Both the position numbers and the translations under genes were made by a program. DNA of 64,000 nt from Flavobacterium turcicum. GTDB lineage: Bacteria; Bacteroidota; Bacteroidia; Flavobacteriales; Flavobacteriaceae. This document shows, piece after piece, positions 55,709 through 64,000 of this stretch; the first letter of the stretch is position 1; every line of letters begins with the position of its first letter. The stretch covers positions 1 through 64,000 of the forward strand of contig NZ_JAAOBY010000001.1 in NCBI RefSeq assembly GCF_011365745.1, read 5' to 3'. The notes beneath the pieces are model-generated. The model was not told the DNA's origin. It did no database searches and worked only from the letters and a program-made list of their open reading frames with translations.

Positions 55709-57069
55709 TGTCAAAAGTTAAAACTACCTTTTTTTGCCAAAACTGTGGCGCACAATATACCAAATGGCAAGGGCAATGCAATTCCTGCAAAGAATGGAAC
55801 ACGATTGCCGAAGAAATTATCCAAAAACAAGAAAAAGTAGCTTGGAAAAGCGAGCCCACTCCAACTAGCAAAGCACCAAGACCACTGCGAATTGACCAGA
55901 TTGATTCAGCGCAAGAGATTCGTATGGACACTACTGATGGCGAATTGAACCGGGTTTTAGGTGGAGGAATTGTACCTGGTTCTTTAATTCTTTTAGGAGG
56001 TGAACCAGGAATTGGAAAAAGTACGCTTTTACTACAAATTTCCCTAAAATTACCTTACAAAACGCTATACGTTTCAGGAGAAGAAAGTCAGAAACAAATA
56101 AAAATGCGTGCTGAACGAATTACTCCAAGCGGAGATAATTGCTACATTCTTACTGAAACCAAAACGCAAAACATATTCAAACAAATTGAAGCCATTGAGC
56201 CTGAAATTGTAATCATCGATTCAATTCAAACTTTACATACGGATTATATTGAATCAACTCCCGGGAGTATTTCTCAAATTCGAGAAACGACCGCCGAATT
56301 GATCAAATTTGCCAAAGAAACCAACATTCCAGTGATTCTCATCGGACATATTACCAAAGACGGAAACATTGCAGGTCCTAAAATCCTGGAGCACATGGTA
56401 GATACGGTTTTGCAGTTTGAAGGCGACCGCAATCACGTTTATCGAATTTTACGCTCTCTAAAAAACCGATTTGGCTCTACAGCCGAAATAGGGATTTATG
56501 AAATGCTTGGCAGCGGATTACGGGAAGTAGCCAACCCATCAGAAATATTAATTTCGCACAAAAACGAGGAGTTATCAGGAACTGCAATTGCCTCGACTCT
56601 AGAAGGCATGCGGCCTTTGATGATAGAAATACAAGCACTCGTAAGCACTGCAGTTTACGGAACACCACAACGAAGCACCACGGGTTACAATGCTAAACGA
56701 CTCAACATGATTTTAGCAGTACTCGAAAAAAGAGCTGGTTTTAGGCTTGGCGCCAAAGATGTTTTCTTGAACATCACTGGAGGGATTTCGGTAGACGATC
56801 CCGCTATCGACTTGGCTGTAGTTGCTGCGATTCTATCTTCCAATGAAGATATTGCAGTCAATAAAGATTTTTGTTTTGCTGGCGAAGTAGGACTTTCGGG
56901 CGAAATACGCCCTGTGAATAGAGTAGATCAGCGAATTCAAGAAGCTGAAAAATTAGGATTTTCGACCATTTTTGTATCCAAATACAATAAAATCACTTTG
57001 AAAAACACAGGTATACAAATTAGAATGGTCGCCAAAATAGAAGATGTAGCGAGTGAGCTATTTGGATAA
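55708..57069 (+). CDS. radA: DNA repair protein RadA
   Basis: This RecA-like ATPase helps with recombination intermediates. The 453-residue protein has an N-terminal zinc finger (Cys10, Cys13, Cys24, Cys27), Walker A GGEPGIGKST near residues 96-105, the RadA motif KNRFG at 252-256, and a Lon-protease-like C-terminal domain. It is coupled to the pseudo-esterase gene by a one-base overlap. Confidence 0.97.
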   Translation: MSKVKTTFFCQNCGAQYTKWQGQCNSCKEWNTIAEEIIQKQEKVAWKSEPTPTSKAPRPLRIDQIDSAQEIRMDTTDGELNRVLGGGIVPGSLILLGGEPGIGKSTLLLQISLKLPYKTLYVSGEESQKQIKMRAERITPSGDNCYILTETKTQNIFKQIEAIEPEIVIIDSIQTLHTDYIESTPGSISQIRETTAELIKFAKETNIPVILIGHITKDGNIAGPKILEHMVDTVLQFEGDRNHVYRILRSLKNRFGSTAEIGIYEMLGSGLREVANPSEILISHKNEELSGTAIASTLEGMRPLMIEIQALVSTAVYGTPQRSTTGYNAKRLNMILAVLEKRAGFRLGAKDVFLNITGGISVDDPAIDLAVVAAILSSNEDIAVNKDFCFAGEVGLSGEIRPVNRVDQRIQEAEKLGFSTIFVSKYNKITLKNTGIQIRMVAKIEDVASELFG

Positions 57070-57102
57070 CTATATTTATTGTAGAAAATTTTAAATCATA
57101 AG

Positions 57103-57942
57103 ATGGAAATTCAATATTTACCTGAGCAGATAGAAACCAACAGCGATAGTGAACTACAACTGTATGAGTATTTTATTTCAAAAAGTGTCAACAAAAACAA
57201 GGTGCAACTATCTAAAAATGTTTTTAGTTTTCTGCTCAATGGCACCAAAGAACTAATCACTCAAAACCACACAACGCGAATCGAAAACGATAAATTTGTC
57301 ATTATCAAAGCGGGCAATTGCTTAATGAGCGAAAGCATTTCTTTAAGTCAAAATTACCGCAGTATGTTGCTATTTTTTTCGGATAAAGCCGTTGAAGACT
57401 TTCTAAAAAAATACGATTACAAGAACAATCACAAACAAAATAACGATCCTTTTATTATCACAGAATACGATCGCGTAATTCAAAATATTGTTAAAAGCTT
57501 GGTTCATCTTCAAACGCAACCTGTTGATTTTATCAACAAAATGCTACCGTTAAAATTTGAGGAAATCCTTCTGTATCTTGTGCAAATGAAGGGAATCGAT
57601 TTTTTATTGAATTTTGTTCATCATCAAAACCCTTCGGCAAAATCATTTGTAGATACGATGCACAAAAATGCTTTGAACAATTTAAGCATACAAGAACTTT
57701 CGTTTTTGTGTAACATGAGCGTTTCTACTTTTAAACGCAACTTTGATAAAGAATTTCAAACAAGTCCGATTCGATGGTTTCAAGAAAAGAGACTTGAACA
57801 TGCTGCTTACTTGTTGCAAACCAAAAAAATGCGCGCCTCTGATGTTTACGAAGAAATAGGTTTTGAAAATTTATCGAGTTTTGTTCAAGCGTACAAAAAT
57901 AAATTTGGAACAACTCCTAAACAATCACAAATTAATATTTGA
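57103..57942 (+). CDS. AraC-family transcriptional regulator
   Basis: This 279-residue protein has an N-terminal sensing region of unknown ligand and a C-terminal AraC DNA-binding domain (about 190-275), with LSIQELSFLCNMSVSTFKRNF and the second helix-turn-helix AASDVYEEIGF-like stretch (here RASDVYEEIGF). It lies 88 nt before the PEBP-OsmC-GlcG gene set in the same direction, so it may control them. Confidence 0.93.
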   Translation: MEIQYLPEQIETNSDSELQLYEYFISKSVNKNKVQLSKNVFSFLLNGTKELITQNHTTRIENDKFVIIKAGNCLMSESISLSQNYRSMLLFFSDKAVEDFLKKYDYKNNHKQNNDPFIITEYDRVIQNIVKSLVHLQTQPVDFINKMLPLKFEEILLYLVQMKGIDFLLNFVHHQNPSAKSFVDTMHKNALNNLSIQELSFLCNMSVSTFKRNFDKEFQTSPIRWFQEKRLEHAAYLLQTKKMRASDVYEEIGFENLSSFVQAYKNKFGTTPKQSQINI

Positions 57943-58030
57943 ACTTTTAGCAACATTTTTTGAACTTTTTAGTTTTAGAGTTTCCTGCCATATTACTGAC
58001 TTTTGTAATGTAATTTTTAAAACATTCATC

Positions 58031-58579
58031 ATGCAGAAATCAATTTTATTTTTATCAGCTGTATTACTTTTTACAGGTACTCTTTTTGCTCAAAAAACGT
58101 TTACTTTAAGCAGTAAAGATATGGGCGGATCCTTTACCATTCAAAATGAGTTTAATGGATTTGGCTGTAACGGAAACAATGCATCACCACAATTAAGCTG
58201 GACTAATGCTCCAGAAGGAACCAAAAGTTTTGCTATTACGTGCTACGATCCAGATGCGCCTACAGGAGCAGGTTGGTGGCATTGGGTAGCGTTTAACATT
58301 CCATCAAATAGTAATGAAATTGTTTCAAAAGCAGGAAATCCAGCCTTAAATTTAATGCCCGCAGGAACAATTCAAAGTACTACAAGCTTTGGCGCAACTG
58401 GTTTTGGAGGTCCATGTCCGCCCGTAGGCCACGGCATTCACACATACATTTTTACAGTTTACGCGTTAAAAACAGATAATTTAGGACTAGATGCAACTGC
58501 TAATCCAGAATTAGTTGGTTACAATCTATGGGCCAACACAATTGCAAAAGCAACTATTGTAGCACACTATAAAAGATAA
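58031..58579 (+). CDS. YbhB/PEBP-family protein, secreted
   Basis: This phosphatidylethanolamine-binding-protein relative of the bacterial YbhB/YbcL type has 182 residues from the ATG at 58031, with a signal peptide (about 1-20), so it is probably periplasmic. It shows DPDAPTGAGWWHW and GPCPPVGHGIHTYIF, the ligand-pocket motifs. An in-frame start at 57863 would overlap the AraC gene and is rejected. The next gene starts 4 nt after its stop. Its biological role is not established for most bacteria. Confidence 0.92.
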   Translation: MQKSILFLSAVLLFTGTLFAQKTFTLSSKDMGGSFTIQNEFNGFGCNGNNASPQLSWTNAPEGTKSFAITCYDPDAPTGAGWWHWVAFNIPSNSNEIVSKAGNPALNLMPAGTIQSTTSFGATGFGGPCPPVGHGIHTYIFTVYALKTDNLGLDATANPELVGYNLWANTIAKATIVAHYKR

Positions 58580-58583
58580 AACT

Positions 58584-59030
58584 ATGGGAACATTACGTAA
58601 AGCGACCGCCACTTGGAACGGTACCGGATTAGAGGGAAAAGGAACTCTAAACTCTAAAAATCAATTTTTTAACAACACTCCTTACAGCTTTAGTTCTCGT
58701 TTTGAAAATGCAGATGGCACACAAGGCACCAATCCGGAGGAGCTATTAGCAGCAGCTCACGCAGGATGTTTTGCAATGGCATTGAGTTTTGCTGTCACTC
58801 AAGCTGGTTTTACTCCAGAAGTTTTGCACGTTGAGGCCAAAGTAGCACTTGACGCTGTTGGCGATGGATTTGAAATATCAGTAATCAAACTTCATTTAAC
58901 TGGTGAAGTTAGCGGAATGACCGAAGCACAATTTAACGAATTAGCCGAAGCAGTAAAACTTGGATGCCCAATCAGCAAAGCCTTAAGTGCAACTCCAATT
59001 GAATTAATTACACAATTTACAACCAAATAA
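58584..59030 (+). CDS. OsmC-family peroxidase
   Basis: OsmC proteins reduce organic hydroperoxides with a pair of cysteines. The 148-residue protein has Cys62 in HAGCFAMALS and Cys128 in KLGCPIS, the expected positions, plus the substrate-pocket region after them. It follows the PEBP gene by 4 nt and precedes the GlcG-like gene by 10 nt, so the three are one transcript. Confidence 0.95.
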   Translation: MGTLRKATATWNGTGLEGKGTLNSKNQFFNNTPYSFSSRFENADGTQGTNPEELLAAAHAGCFAMALSFAVTQAGFTPEVLHVEAKVALDAVGDGFEISVIKLHLTGEVSGMTEAQFNELAEAVKLGCPISKALSATPIELITQFTTK

Positions 59031-59040
59031 GTTTAAAAAA

Positions 59041-59442
59041 ATGAACATTACATTACAACAAGCAGAAGCAGTAATCGCTGCAGCAAAAATCAAATCAGAA
59101 GAAATTGGAACTAAAATGGACATTTGCGTAGTAGACGCAGGAGCTAATTTAGTAGCATTCGCAAGAATGGATGGCGCATGGATTGGCTCTATTGACATTT
59201 CATTCAAAAAAGCAAAAACATCAGCATGGTTCACGATGGACACTGCAACTTTAACTCCGTTGGTAAAACCTGATGCTCCGTTGTACAACATAGAGCACAG
59301 TAATGGCGGATTGATTACTTTTCCTGGAGGTGTTGTTATCAAAAACAATGCTGGTGAAGTAATTGGAGCTATTGGAGTAAGCGGAAGCACCGTAGAAGAC
59401 GATCATACTGTAGCAGAATTTGCAGCCAAAGCGATCCTGTAA
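59041..59442 (+). CDS. GlcG/HbpS-family heme-binding-type protein
   Basis: This 133-residue protein belongs to the GlcG/HbpS family of small proteins that bind heme or related ligands (opening with a repeated A-A-x-x-x-A helix, then CVVDAGANLVAFARMDGAW and PGGVVIKNNAGEVIGAIGVSG). No signal peptide is apparent, so it is likely cytoplasmic. It is the last gene of the PEBP-OsmC transcript, and a strong terminator follows. Confidence 0.9.
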   Translation: MNITLQQAEAVIAAAKIKSEEIGTKMDICVVDAGANLVAFARMDGAWIGSIDISFKKAKTSAWFTMDTATLTPLVKPDAPLYNIEHSNGGLITFPGGVVIKNNAGEVIGAIGVSGSTVEDDHTVAEFAAKAIL

Positions 59443-59459
59443 CTTACAAAATCTAATTT

Positions 59460-59499
59460 TTAAAAGCCTAACAAACATTTGCTTTGTTAGGCTTTTTTG
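59460..59499 (+). terminator. Terminator after the GlcG-like gene
   Basis: A perfect 14-bp stem (59462-59475 with 59483-59496) and a T-run. Confidence 0.88.
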
Positions 59500-59615
59500 T
59501 TTGAAGTCTGCAAGCTAGAAGAGTTCACTCGATTATGAATAAGACTGAATAAAGTATATATTTACCATGCTTTTGCTCATCAAGAAACTGAAATAAACTG
59601 CACTAACTTACTACA

Positions 59616-60128
59616 ATGAAAACCTACCAAGACCAACTACAAATTGTACACTCCTTTCATGAAATGGGCGAAACGATTGCTGCAGCGCAGTTCTTGATTG
59701 AAGAATACGGATTGACACACCCTAATTTCAAGGGTTTTGAACTCAGAGAAAAAGCAAAACCCGATTTTATTTTAATGACTACCGAAGGACCACTTGCTGG
59801 ACCTCAAATTATTCGGATTCCTGAAAATACTTTCGAATTTCATTTGCCCTTAATGCTCAACTTGTTGCTGCACGAAATGATTCACGTGAGTCAAAAAACA
59901 CCTCAAAATTCTGTTGCTGACAAAAACGAGAGAGAATGGCAAGCGTACTATGAAATGATTTTTCATCATCAATTCCCACATATTCCAATATTGACCGATA
60001 CACACAAACGCTTTTTTGCTAACAAAGCGCTAGAATATTACACTCGTATGTGCGAAGGTTCCTTACTTCAAGAAAAATATGCCATTCAAAAACGAGAAAT
60101 AGACCAACTATTACTTGATTTAAAATAA
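59616..60128 (+). CDS. Putative zinc protein with HExxH motif
   Basis: I do not recognise a named family. The 170-residue protein has HEMIH at 86-90 (HExxH), preceded by LMLNLLL, and downstream acidic residues in the stretch NEREWQAYYE that could supply a third metal ligand. It lacks a signal peptide. The layout resembles small gluzincin-like metalloproteins, but no substrate can be assigned. It stands alone, between the terminator upstream and a 143-nt gap. Confidence 0.75.
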   Translation: MKTYQDQLQIVHSFHEMGETIAAAQFLIEEYGLTHPNFKGFELREKAKPDFILMTTEGPLAGPQIIRIPENTFEFHLPLMLNLLLHEMIHVSQKTPQNSVADKNEREWQAYYEMIFHHQFPHIPILTDTHKRFFANKALEYYTRMCEGSLLQEKYAIQKREIDQLLLDLK

Positions 60129-60271
60129 ATCATTTAACTAAGGATCGTATTGTAAACCAAAATCATAAAACCACAACAGCTACTAATTGCTAAGAATTTA
60201 TTAAACTTTAAAACACCTGAGGACTAATAATCAAAAAACTAACTATTTTAGCGGTTCCCAGTCAAGAGATA

Positions 60272-62239
60272 ATGAAAATCAAAAAGCAAAAAGTAATTCT
60301 GGCGCTAAAAATAAGTGTCGCAGTTGTAATTATATTAATTGCAGCATTTTATTTTTTTAGAGATGCCGTCCTGCAACAAACCATTGCTAAGATTTCGCAT
60401 GAAATGGAGGTAGATTACAATGCTAATTTTAGCGTTAAGTCGGCTTCATTCGACGGACTTTCGGGTTTACAATTTACCGATTTGGTTTTGGCTCCTAATA
60501 ATGCCGACACTTTATTTAAAATTCAAAAGCTAGAAACCAGTGTCAATTTATGGCAATTACTTGGTGGAAATGTACAAGTAGGCACTTTACACATCGATAA
60601 TGGTTACATTCAATTGGTAAAAAATGGCAAAAAAAGCAATTTTGATGCCTTCTTAAAAAAAGACAAACAAGCGAGCGCCGACAATGAAAAACGGGATTAC
60701 GCTGAATTTGCATACCGATTAATTTCGAAAACCTTTAATTTGGTTCCAACCGATATGGAGCTGAACAATGTGGCTTTTAAATTCAATGACAACGGCAATC
60801 AAACCAATATTCAAATTCAAAAATTGGGACTAGCCAACAAACAACTAGAAACCAACATACAAGTTCAAAACAAAACCTTCACCCAGCGCTGGCGCATCAA
60901 AGGTTTTGCCGATCCGAGAAATAAAAAGGCCGACATTCAACTGATTAATATCGATACGGGAGCTATCAGAATGCCGTATTTACAAGAACGTTTTAACCTC
61001 AAAACCAGCTTTAATTCGATACGCGTTGTTCTTGATAACATTGACAAAGACGGCGATGAAGTACGTATTAATGGCGCCATGTCGATTGCCAATTTAAAAC
61101 TCAATCATCCAAAAATAGCGAGCAAAGATGTGCTTTTTGAAAAGGCAAAATTCGACTATAGATTTGTTTTAGGATCTGATTTTATTGCGCTTGACAGTAG
61201 TTCAACAGTACAAATCAACAACATCAAAATACATCCGTATTTGGCGTACGAAACCGAGGAAGACACCATTTATAAGATGAAGATTGATTTGCCAAAAATG
61301 AAAGCGCAGGATTTCATCACCTCATTACCTGCGGGATTGTTCACCCATTTTCAAGGCATGGAGGCCAGCGGAAACTTTAGCTACAAACTCGATTTTGCAT
61401 TTAACCAAAACAAACCCAATCAGCTTGTTTTTGACAGTAAATTACAAAAAGAAAATCTTAGAATCATCAAATACGGAGAGGCGAATTTAACCAAACTCAA
61501 CGGCGAATTTGTGTACCGCGCTTTGATTAACAATGTTTTTCAGCGTGGTATTTTGGTAGGAACGGGCAACCCAAATTATACGCCTTTGGATCAAATTTCA
61601 CCTTACCTGCAAAAATGTGTATTAACTACTGAAGACCCGTCGTTCTTTTCACACCGTGGGTTTATCAACGAAGCCTTTAAACAATCGATTGTAAAAAACA
61701 TCCGAACCAAAAAATTTGCTCGTGGCGCAAGTACCATCAGTATGCAATTGGTTAAAAATGCTTTTTTGAGCCGAGAAAAAACGCTTTCGCGAAAGCTGGA
61801 AGAGATTTTACTCGTTTACATTCTAGAAAACAACCGCATTGTGAGTAAAGAACGAATGCTTGAAGTGTATTTTAACATCATTGAATGGGGGCCAAATGTT
61901 TACGGAATTGGCGAAGCGAGTCAGTTTTATTTCCAGAAAACTCCTGCCGAGTTATCGCTAAATGAATGTTTGTACTTAGCTAGAATTATCCCTAGCCCGA
62001 AGAAATTCATGTACCAATTTAACGATCAAGGACAGTTGAAAGATTTTGCAGTGAAGCAAGAAGCTTTTTTAACCAAATTAATGTTCCGACGTGGACTATT
62101 AATCCCCGAAGACACTATTTATAAAGCTTTACCGCTCTTTATTTCTGGTCCGGCACAATCATTTATCAAAATAAAAACAATCGATTCTACGCAAGTAAAA
62201 ACTGATTCGATTGCGCTTGATAATGAGTTTGATCTTTAA
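60272..62239 (+). CDS. AsmA-like domain fused to a peptidoglycan glycosyltransferase (GT51)
   Basis: This 655-residue inner-membrane protein has one N-terminal membrane segment (about 10-28), then about 400 residues resembling AsmA/DUF3971-type proteins (for example SVKSASFDGLSGLQFTDLVLA), followed by a GT51 glycosyltransferase domain. The catalytic Glu is near residue 454 in TTEDPSFFSHRGF, and RGASTISMQLVKN and RKLEEILLVYILE follow. There is no penicillin-binding transpeptidase domain. It would polymerise lipid II glycan strands; the role of the AsmA-like part is not known. Confidence 0.88.
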   Translation: MKIKKQKVILALKISVAVVIILIAAFYFFRDAVLQQTIAKISHEMEVDYNANFSVKSASFDGLSGLQFTDLVLAPNNADTLFKIQKLETSVNLWQLLGGNVQVGTLHIDNGYIQLVKNGKKSNFDAFLKKDKQASADNEKRDYAEFAYRLISKTFNLVPTDMELNNVAFKFNDNGNQTNIQIQKLGLANKQLETNIQVQNKTFTQRWRIKGFADPRNKKADIQLINIDTGAIRMPYLQERFNLKTSFNSIRVVLDNIDKDGDEVRINGAMSIANLKLNHPKIASKDVLFEKAKFDYRFVLGSDFIALDSSSTVQINNIKIHPYLAYETEEDTIYKMKIDLPKMKAQDFITSLPAGLFTHFQGMEASGNFSYKLDFAFNQNKPNQLVFDSKLQKENLRIIKYGEANLTKLNGEFVYRALINNVFQRGILVGTGNPNYTPLDQISPYLQKCVLTTEDPSFFSHRGFINEAFKQSIVKNIRTKKFARGASTISMQLVKNAFLSREKTLSRKLEEILLVYILENNRIVSKERMLEVYFNIIEWGPNVYGIGEASQFYFQKTPAELSLNECLYLARIIPSPKKFMYQFNDQGQLKDFAVKQEAFLTKLMFRRGLLIPEDTIYKALPLFISGPAQSFIKIKTIDSTQVKTDSIALDNEFDL

Positions 62240-62336
62240 ATAAAAAATTACACTATTATTGTGTAACTGAAAAAAGTTGGTGGTCAAGACAGTCGAAACT
62301 TCAAACTATTGAAATGGATTATTTGGCGATTTTTTG

Positions 62337-63233
62337 CTAGTAATCCGTATCTTCTGATAGTTGATTATATGTTTTAAAAATTTTTAATTTCGGATTAACA
62401 CTTGACAACTTTTTTAATATCAACTCGCTATCATCATTAGCTATATAGTTACCGATATGCAATTCTTCCAATGTTTCAATACCAATTAAACTTCCGAAGT
62501 TTTCAATAGATTTATTAGTAGTTATTTTTAACTTTTTCAATTTGGGCATTTTCTTAAATGGAATACGAGCAATTTGAGCCCCTGTCAAACTTATTTCTTC
62601 TAGACCGGTTAAGCTGCCGAAAATCTCAAATAAAATATGACTATTTTCATTTGAATCGCTTAATGCTATTCGTTTAAGGTTTTTTAAATTCTTTAAATTT
62701 CTATAACATATATTTAAATTGGTACCCAAATCTAATTCTTCTAAAGATGGCAAATCTTCCAAAAACGTATAATCTATAAACACATTTTCACCTTCGCCAT
62801 TATTTGAAATAGTAAGGTTAGTCAAGGCTTTTAAATTGCTTATTTTGTGCGAAATAGTATTAATTGTAGAAGAATTTATTTCTAATGTTTTCAATCGAGG
62901 CAATTTTTCAAATAATTTTGAATCAATTTTAATGCTTCCAAAGCGACAATTATCAATTTGTAATCGCTCCAAGTTATCTAAACAACATAGGTTATCTACA
63001 TTCTTTAGTTCTTTACAACTTGCTAGACGCATTTCTTTTACGTTATAAAAGTCTTTTAAATCATTTGGTATTTTTTTTACTCTGAAAAAAGTTAAATAAG
63101 TAGCATCTTCTATTTTCATAGAACCATCTTTTACTCTTTCATATGCTCCATATTCGATACCCCATTTTTTTTCTTGTGCATTAATAACTGAAACAGAAAA
63201 AAACATAAAGAACAAGAAAATTATATTTTTCAT
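62337..63233 (-). CDS. Secreted leucine-rich repeat protein
   Basis: This 298-residue protein has a signal peptide (about 1-19) and from about residue 65 to the end several leucine-rich repeats (patterns such as LKTLEINSS, LTNLTISNN, LEELDLGTN, LEEISLTGA). Length and repeat phase suggest a solenoid-type binding protein. It stands alone between convergent gt51 and a partial aldo/keto reductase. Ligand unknown. Confidence 0.8.
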   Translation of the reverse strand: MKNIIFLFFMFFSVSVINAQEKKWGIEYGAYERVKDGSMKIEDATYLTFFRVKKIPNDLKDFYNVKEMRLASCKELKNVDNLCCLDNLERLQIDNCRFGSIKIDSKLFEKLPRLKTLEINSSTINTISHKISNLKALTNLTISNNGEGENVFIDYTFLEDLPSLEELDLGTNLNICYRNLKNLKNLKRIALSDSNENSHILFEIFGSLTGLEEISLTGAQIARIPFKKMPKLKKLKITTNKSIENFGSLIGIETLEELHIGNYIANDDSELILKKLSSVNPKLKIFKTYNQLSEDTDY

Positions 63234-63399
63234 AATTGATTTTTAAACTTTACACTTAAACAATGATGCATCTGACTCTAGAGTTACAATTATATAAAGC
63301 CCAAATTCCAAAAAGTAAGTCCAAATCAAATTTTGGATAAACTATTTTAATCTTTTTTTGGCGTTCCTTCTTTTATAATCTTTCTATTTCTATCATTTT

Positions 63400-64000
63400 T
63401 TACGGAGCTGGATTAGGAATACTCGCTTGCACGGCATCAATGGCTTGCAAAATTTCATCAGAAAGTGACACTTGAATGGTATTGATATTTTGTTGGAGTT
63501 GCTCTATCGAAGTAGCTCCAATTATGGTACTGCTCACAAATGCTTGCTGCTCGATAAAGGCCAAAGCCAATTCGGTCAAGGTTAAACCATTGCGCTGAGC
63601 AATATCTTGGTATCTTTTTGTAGCCTCGGTAGATTGTGCACTGCTGTATCTGGTGTATTGCGGAAATAACGAAATGCGCGCATTAGGCTGTGCCTCACCG
63701 GATAAAAATTTACCTGATAAAACTCCAAAAGCCATTGGTGAATATGCCAGCAAACCAACATTTTCGCGCATACAAACTTCTGCCGAACCCACTTCGAACA
63801 AACGATTCAATAACGAATACGGGTTTTGAACTGTTTTTACTCGAGGCAAATTGTGGTGTTTGCTTTCTTCTAGAAAACGCATTATTCCCCACGGATTTTC
63901 GTTTGATAGTCCGATATGCTTTATTTTACCTGCTTTGACAAAACCATCTAGAGTTTCCAATACCTCGTGAATATTGTCTTGCCATTCATCCTCTTGCACT
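63400..64000 (-). CDS. Aldo/keto reductase, Tas-like, partial
   Basis: The C-terminal 200 or so residues of an aldo/keto reductase are present; the N-terminal part lies beyond the right edge. The motif IGLSNENPWGIMRF, QNPYSLLNR and GLLAYSPMAFGVLSGK resemble the Tas-type group. NADPH-dependent reduction of an aldehyde or ketone is the family role; the exact substrate is unknown. Confidence 0.9.
   Translation of the reverse strand, partial: VQEDEWQDNIHEVLETLDGFVKAGKIKHIGLSNENPWGIMRFLEESKHHNLPRVKTVQNPYSLLNRLFEVGSAEVCMRENVGLLAYSPMAFGVLSGKFLSGEAQPNARISLFPQYTRYSSAQSTEATKRYQDIAQRNGLTLTELALAFIEQQAFVSSTIIGATSIEQLQQNINTIQVSLSDEILQAIDAVQASIPNPAP

Noticed and set aside
57863-58030. N-terminal extension of the PEBP gene from 57863
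   Set aside because: It overlaps the AraC gene, and a signal peptide begins at the ATG at 58031.
62248-62266. TTACAC/GTGTAA hairpin after the GT51 fusion gene
   Set aside because: Only 6 bp and no T-run, so not called a terminator.

Overview
The window looks like chromosome of a Flavobacterium-type member of the Bacteroidetes (Flavobacteriia). It is AT-rich, its promoters resemble the Bacteroidetes -7 box TAnnTTTG, Shine-Dalgarno sequences are almost absent, and it holds type IX secretion (T9SS) sorting domains, a DUF4270 lipoprotein, a TonB-dependent receptor with a carboxypeptidase-like N-domain, and atpD-atpC as a pair apart from other ATP synthase genes. I see no phage, transposase, CRISPR array or rRNA. 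One tRNA (Leu, CAA) is present.

Region 1 (0.2-11.2 kb) is a galactan/galactose utilisation locus. A minus-strand run reads galM, two GH53 endo-galactanase lipoproteins, a GH2 beta-galactosidase, galK, galT and a sodium:sugar symporter. A divergent GntR-type regulator with a sugar-binding-like C-terminus sits at its head. Galactan would be cut by GH53, galactose freed by GH2, imported by the symporter and phosphorylated and exchanged by the Leloir enzymes. galE and SusC/SusD are not in the window. The divergent promoter region carries a 10-bp-spaced direct repeat that could be the operator, and an 18/21-identical element occurs twice inside the operon.

Region 2 (11.2-19.3 kb) is mostly housekeeping on the plus strand: prs, rplY, pth, a secreted M43 metalloprotease, ribF, a small membrane protein and bioB. 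Region 3 (19.3-32.2 kb) holds three very large secreted minus-strand proteins. They share a C-terminal module of about 530-560 residues but have different N-termini: 14 delta-60 repeats, a glycine-rich domain plus two PA14 domains, and one PA14-like domain. Region 4 (32.5-37.4 kb) has recX converging on a biotin operon bioF-bioD-bioA followed by a beta-ketoacyl synthase.

Region 5 (37.7-48.3 kb) contains a small membrane-anchored protein, an outer-membrane barrel translationally coupled to a vanadium-haloperoxidase/PAP2 lipoprotein, a GNAT acetyltransferase, atpD-atpC, and a TonB-dependent receptor followed by an SGNH lipoprotein. Region 6 (48.6-64 kb) has a reduced glycogen-synthase-like gene, DUF4270 and glmS on one strand, divergent from panC-panD. 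It continues with a pseudo-esterase overlapping radA, an AraC regulator next to a PEBP-OsmC-GlcG set, a putative zinc protein, an AsmA-like/GT51 fusion, a leucine-rich repeat protein and the C-terminal part of a Tas-like aldo/keto reductase cut by the window edge.

All assignments are by eye from translated sequence and motifs. No database search or structure prediction was run.
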